Source: Paralichthys olivaceus
Taxonomy: Eukaryota; Chordata; Actinopteri; Pleuronectiformes; Paralichthyidae
Length of the DNA stretch: 64,000 nt
Assembly (NCBI RefSeq): GCF_024713975.1
Contig: NC_091110.1
Coordinates: 3,359,001-3,423,000, forward strand
Reading direction: 5' to 3'
A program made the translations under genes and the position numbers. The notes under the pieces were generated by a model. The model ran no database searches, was not told where the DNA came from, and saw only the letters and a list, made by a program, of their open reading frames with translations. Within the stretch, counting starts at the first letter, position 1, and each line of letters begins with the position of its first letter. Below, piece by piece: positions 61,197 to 64,000 of the stretch.

Positions 61197-64000
61197 TCAA
61201 CATTTAGAAGACGGAAAAAAATGTCCAGGTGAGAGAAACTTGTAGCCGTTCCCAGAGGGAAGTCTGCTGCCTCCTTTAGAGTTTGTGGGAACAGTAGCAG
61301 ATGGAGGTGGGGGTGGTTTAGCCTCCAGTTTTTGGTGACCATTCGGTCTGTTGTCACTGTTCTGATCCTCAGATCCTTCTACGTTTTTGCTTAAAGACTC
61401 GCGTTTAGGTGACAGATTCAGCAAACCCAGAACATCTTTCTGAACTGTACTCATTCTTTTATTTCCACCCAGTAAACTGGCAGGGCAGGGCACCTCGTGT
61501 TTCTGGCTGGCGTTGGCCCAGAAGGTTTTCAAGTTGTGAATTGCCTGGACTTTGTTGTCATGCTTTGACTGGTTCAGCTCAGGGGTGTTGGCAGGGCTGG
61601 AAGAGGCTGAAACAGAACCTGTGGAGGAATAGGAAAGAGCTGGCGATGGGGCGCTGTCAGCCGGAGAGCGGGAAGGTGAGATGTGGGCTGAGTAAGGTGA
61701 GGGAGGGTATTTCAGTTTGAGCTGAGCCAGCGCTTGCACATCAGAGGAAGCCATGGGCAGAGGCGAACCCTGCCCTTTTGCAGAGAGAGATAAAGAGGAA
61801 GACGAATGAGCTGGACTGTTGTAGCCTGAGCTGATTTTCTGTAGCGAAGAGGAGCGGGATGGTGGTTTAGGCCGAGTCGCGGGGGGTGTTGAGACAGATG
61901 TGGAGATGGGGGGACGATGTCGAGGAAGAGAAAGAGGAGAGGAGCAGGCTTTGAGACTTGCCCTACTGGGTGGTCTGCTAAACGCACTGGTCTCTGAGGG
62001 CTGAAACCCACGCGCTCCCCCAGTGGAAGTTGGCGTTGTGGGAGTAGAGTGAGATGGCTGTCTGGCATGTGCCTCCTCTCTCCGCTCAGGCCCCGTCAGT
62101 GTCTTCCCTCTCATGTTTGCTTTCTGTAGGCTCTCCACTGCTTGCATGTGGCTCTGGGTCTCCTCCAGGATCTTCTGGGCCAGTTCCTGTGGATCCATTT
62201 GTCCCGCAGGCCCCGTCCTCTCCTCCTGGGACTTGACCGTGCTGTCTGTCTCAGTACTCGACTGGTCCGACTCAGAGCTGCTAACTTTCCCTTTCCTTGT
62301 CCTCTGAGGAGATGAACTGGAAAAAACAGAAGAAAAAGAGCTAAATGTATCTCCTTCTTATCCATTCTAATCCAAAATTGTCTAACTTCCCTGTACAGTA
62401 AAATATTTCTACTTCCCTCCAATATAAATTGTTTGAACTTTTAAAATGTGTCCAATCTGGTATCATTTTTTTTGATTCTAGTGGAGAGACATGTCTTGTT
62501 TTTTCTTGTTTTGAAATGCAAATTGATGACAGAAGTTGATTTCTATTAGAAACTGCATGGTCAAAATGCAACTGCAGATTCTTTCACTTATTAAAAGAAA
62601 ATATATATTTTTGGACTCAATGATAGACAAGGTGTACTTTTGTTTTGATGCTTTAGTTTTTGTCAGATATCCAGGACACTCCCTGGTGTCAGTGTTACGG
62701 ACATCATGAAACTAGATGTAGCTGTTGACTGTGTCGTTCTGTGCATTGATTGAAATCTAACACGTTCTCTCATATGCTTTTACCATGTTCCCAATGTTAG
62801 CTTTAATGTGTTTTGTACTAACCACTGAGCTTGCACTTTGAGATATACTTTGGGTGAGGCTGTTTCGCAAGTATTTGGTGATAATCAAAAAATTATCAAA
62901 TATATATAAATGTTATAATTTGATCTGAAGAAGGCTCTGGAGGAAAAGTCATTAGTTGTTAAAATCCATCTTGAGGAGAACATGAATGTCTGTAATAAAT
63001 TTCAAGACAAATTGTCCAATAGTTGTGGCGACATTTCATTCAAATCTATAAACGTCAACCTGTCAGTGGCACTAGACTACAAATCAGAGGAACACTAAAG
63101 TCAGACAGAGTCCTCCCCTGTGAAAAATGAATGTGCCAGATTTCATGGGACTCTATTTTATTCTGGATCATCATGGAGGACAAACCGTTCGACATTGACT
63201 TGATAACTGGCATAAGAACATATAATGATTGTTAACCCCTTTTTTAGAGAGAGAATTCTTCACACCAACTTTGCATTTACATACTTTGTTTAGTGCATGT
63301 TAGACAGGACGAGGTTCATTCATTCATTTTGACCAAACAAACAGCATTGGACTCACATTTCCTGCCTGAGCTTGGGGTTGGATGAAACAGTTGGGGGTAG
63401 CGGTGGAGCTTTAATGGGAGATGTAGGTGTGCTGATGCTTCCCTTGGACGAAATTGTTATAGGATACTTATGACCTCCATTAGATCCTCTCCCAGCACCG
63501 CCTCTGCCATGTCTGTGTCCTGCAGGTAGTGGCAGTGTGTCACAGTCCCTCCCTCCTCGTCCTAACGGCTCACTGCTTATAATGGAGTAGCCCTCATACT
63601 CCTCGTCTGCCCCATCTCCTGCTACTCCTCCGTGATTGGGAAGTCGACCTCTTGACAGGCCGCCTGAATGGCGGAGCGAGGCGTAGAGGCCTGCCCCTCC
63701 GCGATTTCTGTCTGGCTCCTGTTGATGCGAGCGCTGGCTGATGATGTCACTTCCTGCGGGCTCTGGTCTGGACAAGAAGCTGAGAGAGGAGGCGAGGGAG
63801 CTGAGGCTGTAGACAGAGATGGCATCGCAGGAGAGGTTGTCCGGGCAGACTGGAGGCAGGAAGGAGGGCTGAGGTGGGTAGCAACCGAAAGAGAGGGGTA
63901 AAGAGTGAGGCTGGGAGGTGGACTGGGAGGACGACAGGGACTCCAGGGAGGAAGAGCTGTCCATGCTCAGTCGCTTGGGAAGCTCTGTGGAGTCTGAAAC
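61197..64000 (-). CDS. ttc28: TTC28 (TPRBK), C-terminal two exons, partial
   Basis: Exon 63357-64000 is open to the window edge and joins in phase 2 (GAA AT|gtgagt to ttccag|T TCA) to the last exon 61197-62316, which ends FLSPGHFFPSSKC-stop. About 587 residues are visible. They are low-complexity, rich in Ser/Pro/Gly/Thr, with no TPRs; the TPR and CHAT-like parts of this very large protein would lie to the right. Recognisable segments include LSSLASSLSFLSRPEP, EEYEGYSIISSEPL, a proline run PPPPPSATVP, DVLGLLNLSPKR and the conserved end NGYKFLSPG. TTC28 is a cytoskeletal scaffold implicated in midbody/cytokinesis. The assignment rests on the C-terminal tail as I remember it and on adjacency to PITPNB on the same strand, as in human 22q12. 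Confidence 0.83.
62317..63356. other. TTC28 last intron
   Basis: A GT..AG intron of 1040 bp in phase 2. Nothing else was recognised in it. Confidence 0.85.

Noticed and set aside
61712..62068. 118-codon minus frame and plus-strand frames over TTC28
   Set aside because: These are out-of-frame shadows of the Pro/Ser-rich TTC28 last exon.
1..64000. CRISPR arrays, operons, tRNA or rRNA genes, prophage-like cassettes
   Set aside because: No direct-repeat/spacer periodicity beyond microsatellites, no cloverleaf or rRNA motifs noticed, and the split genes exclude a prokaryotic origin.

Overview
The window looks like nuclear DNA of a ray-finned fish, probably a teleost. It holds split vertebrate genes with consensus GT..AG introns, CpG-rich promoters, long (CA)n/(GT)n tracts and several dispersed repeat families that I associate with fish genomes. 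No prokaryotic, viral, CRISPR or tRNA/rRNA signal was found. All five recognised genes lie on the minus strand, so transcription runs from high to low coordinates. No convincing plus-strand gene was seen.

Layout from right to left, in the direction of transcription. TTC28: the last two coding exons, 64000-61197, with the gene running off the window. PITPNB: complete, 58387-44630, 11 coding exons including an 8-nt microexon, one GC-AG intron and two alternative last exons. A lone terminal-exon-like ORF at 42369-42183 has no assigned gene. NAA25: complete, 40335-25833, 24 coding exons, 971 aa. BRAP: complete, 21950-10964, 13 coding exons, 599 aa. TOR4A: complete coding region in two exons, 3981-921, 423 aa. 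I joined the exons by reading splice sites on the minus strand. Reading phases close exactly across every junction, and total lengths fall within a few residues of the human proteins as I remember them, which is the strongest support for the models.

The genes are not an operon and do not act in one pathway. TOR4A is a torsin-family AAA+ ATPase of the ER/nuclear envelope. BRAP is a RING ubiquitin ligase that tunes Ras/MAPK signalling. NAA25 is the auxiliary subunit of the NatB N-terminal acetyltransferase. PITPNB is a Golgi/ER phosphatidylinositol transfer protein. TTC28 is a large TPR scaffold. Their neighbourhood mixes genes found in human on 12q24 (BRAP, NAA25), 22q12 (PITPNB, TTC28) and 9q34 (TOR4A), so the linkage itself is the notable large-scale feature.

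Introns and intergenic DNA carry a truncated Tc1/mariner-like element, a palindromic MITE-like repeat in two copies, a family with four copies in the window, ERE-like repeat copies, LINE fragments, a perfect 39-bp tandem duplication and many microsatellites. I found no evidence of a new biological system. The best leads are the PITPNB alternative tails, both lacking the serine expected near residue 262, and the unassigned terminal exon where MN1 would be expected from human gene order.
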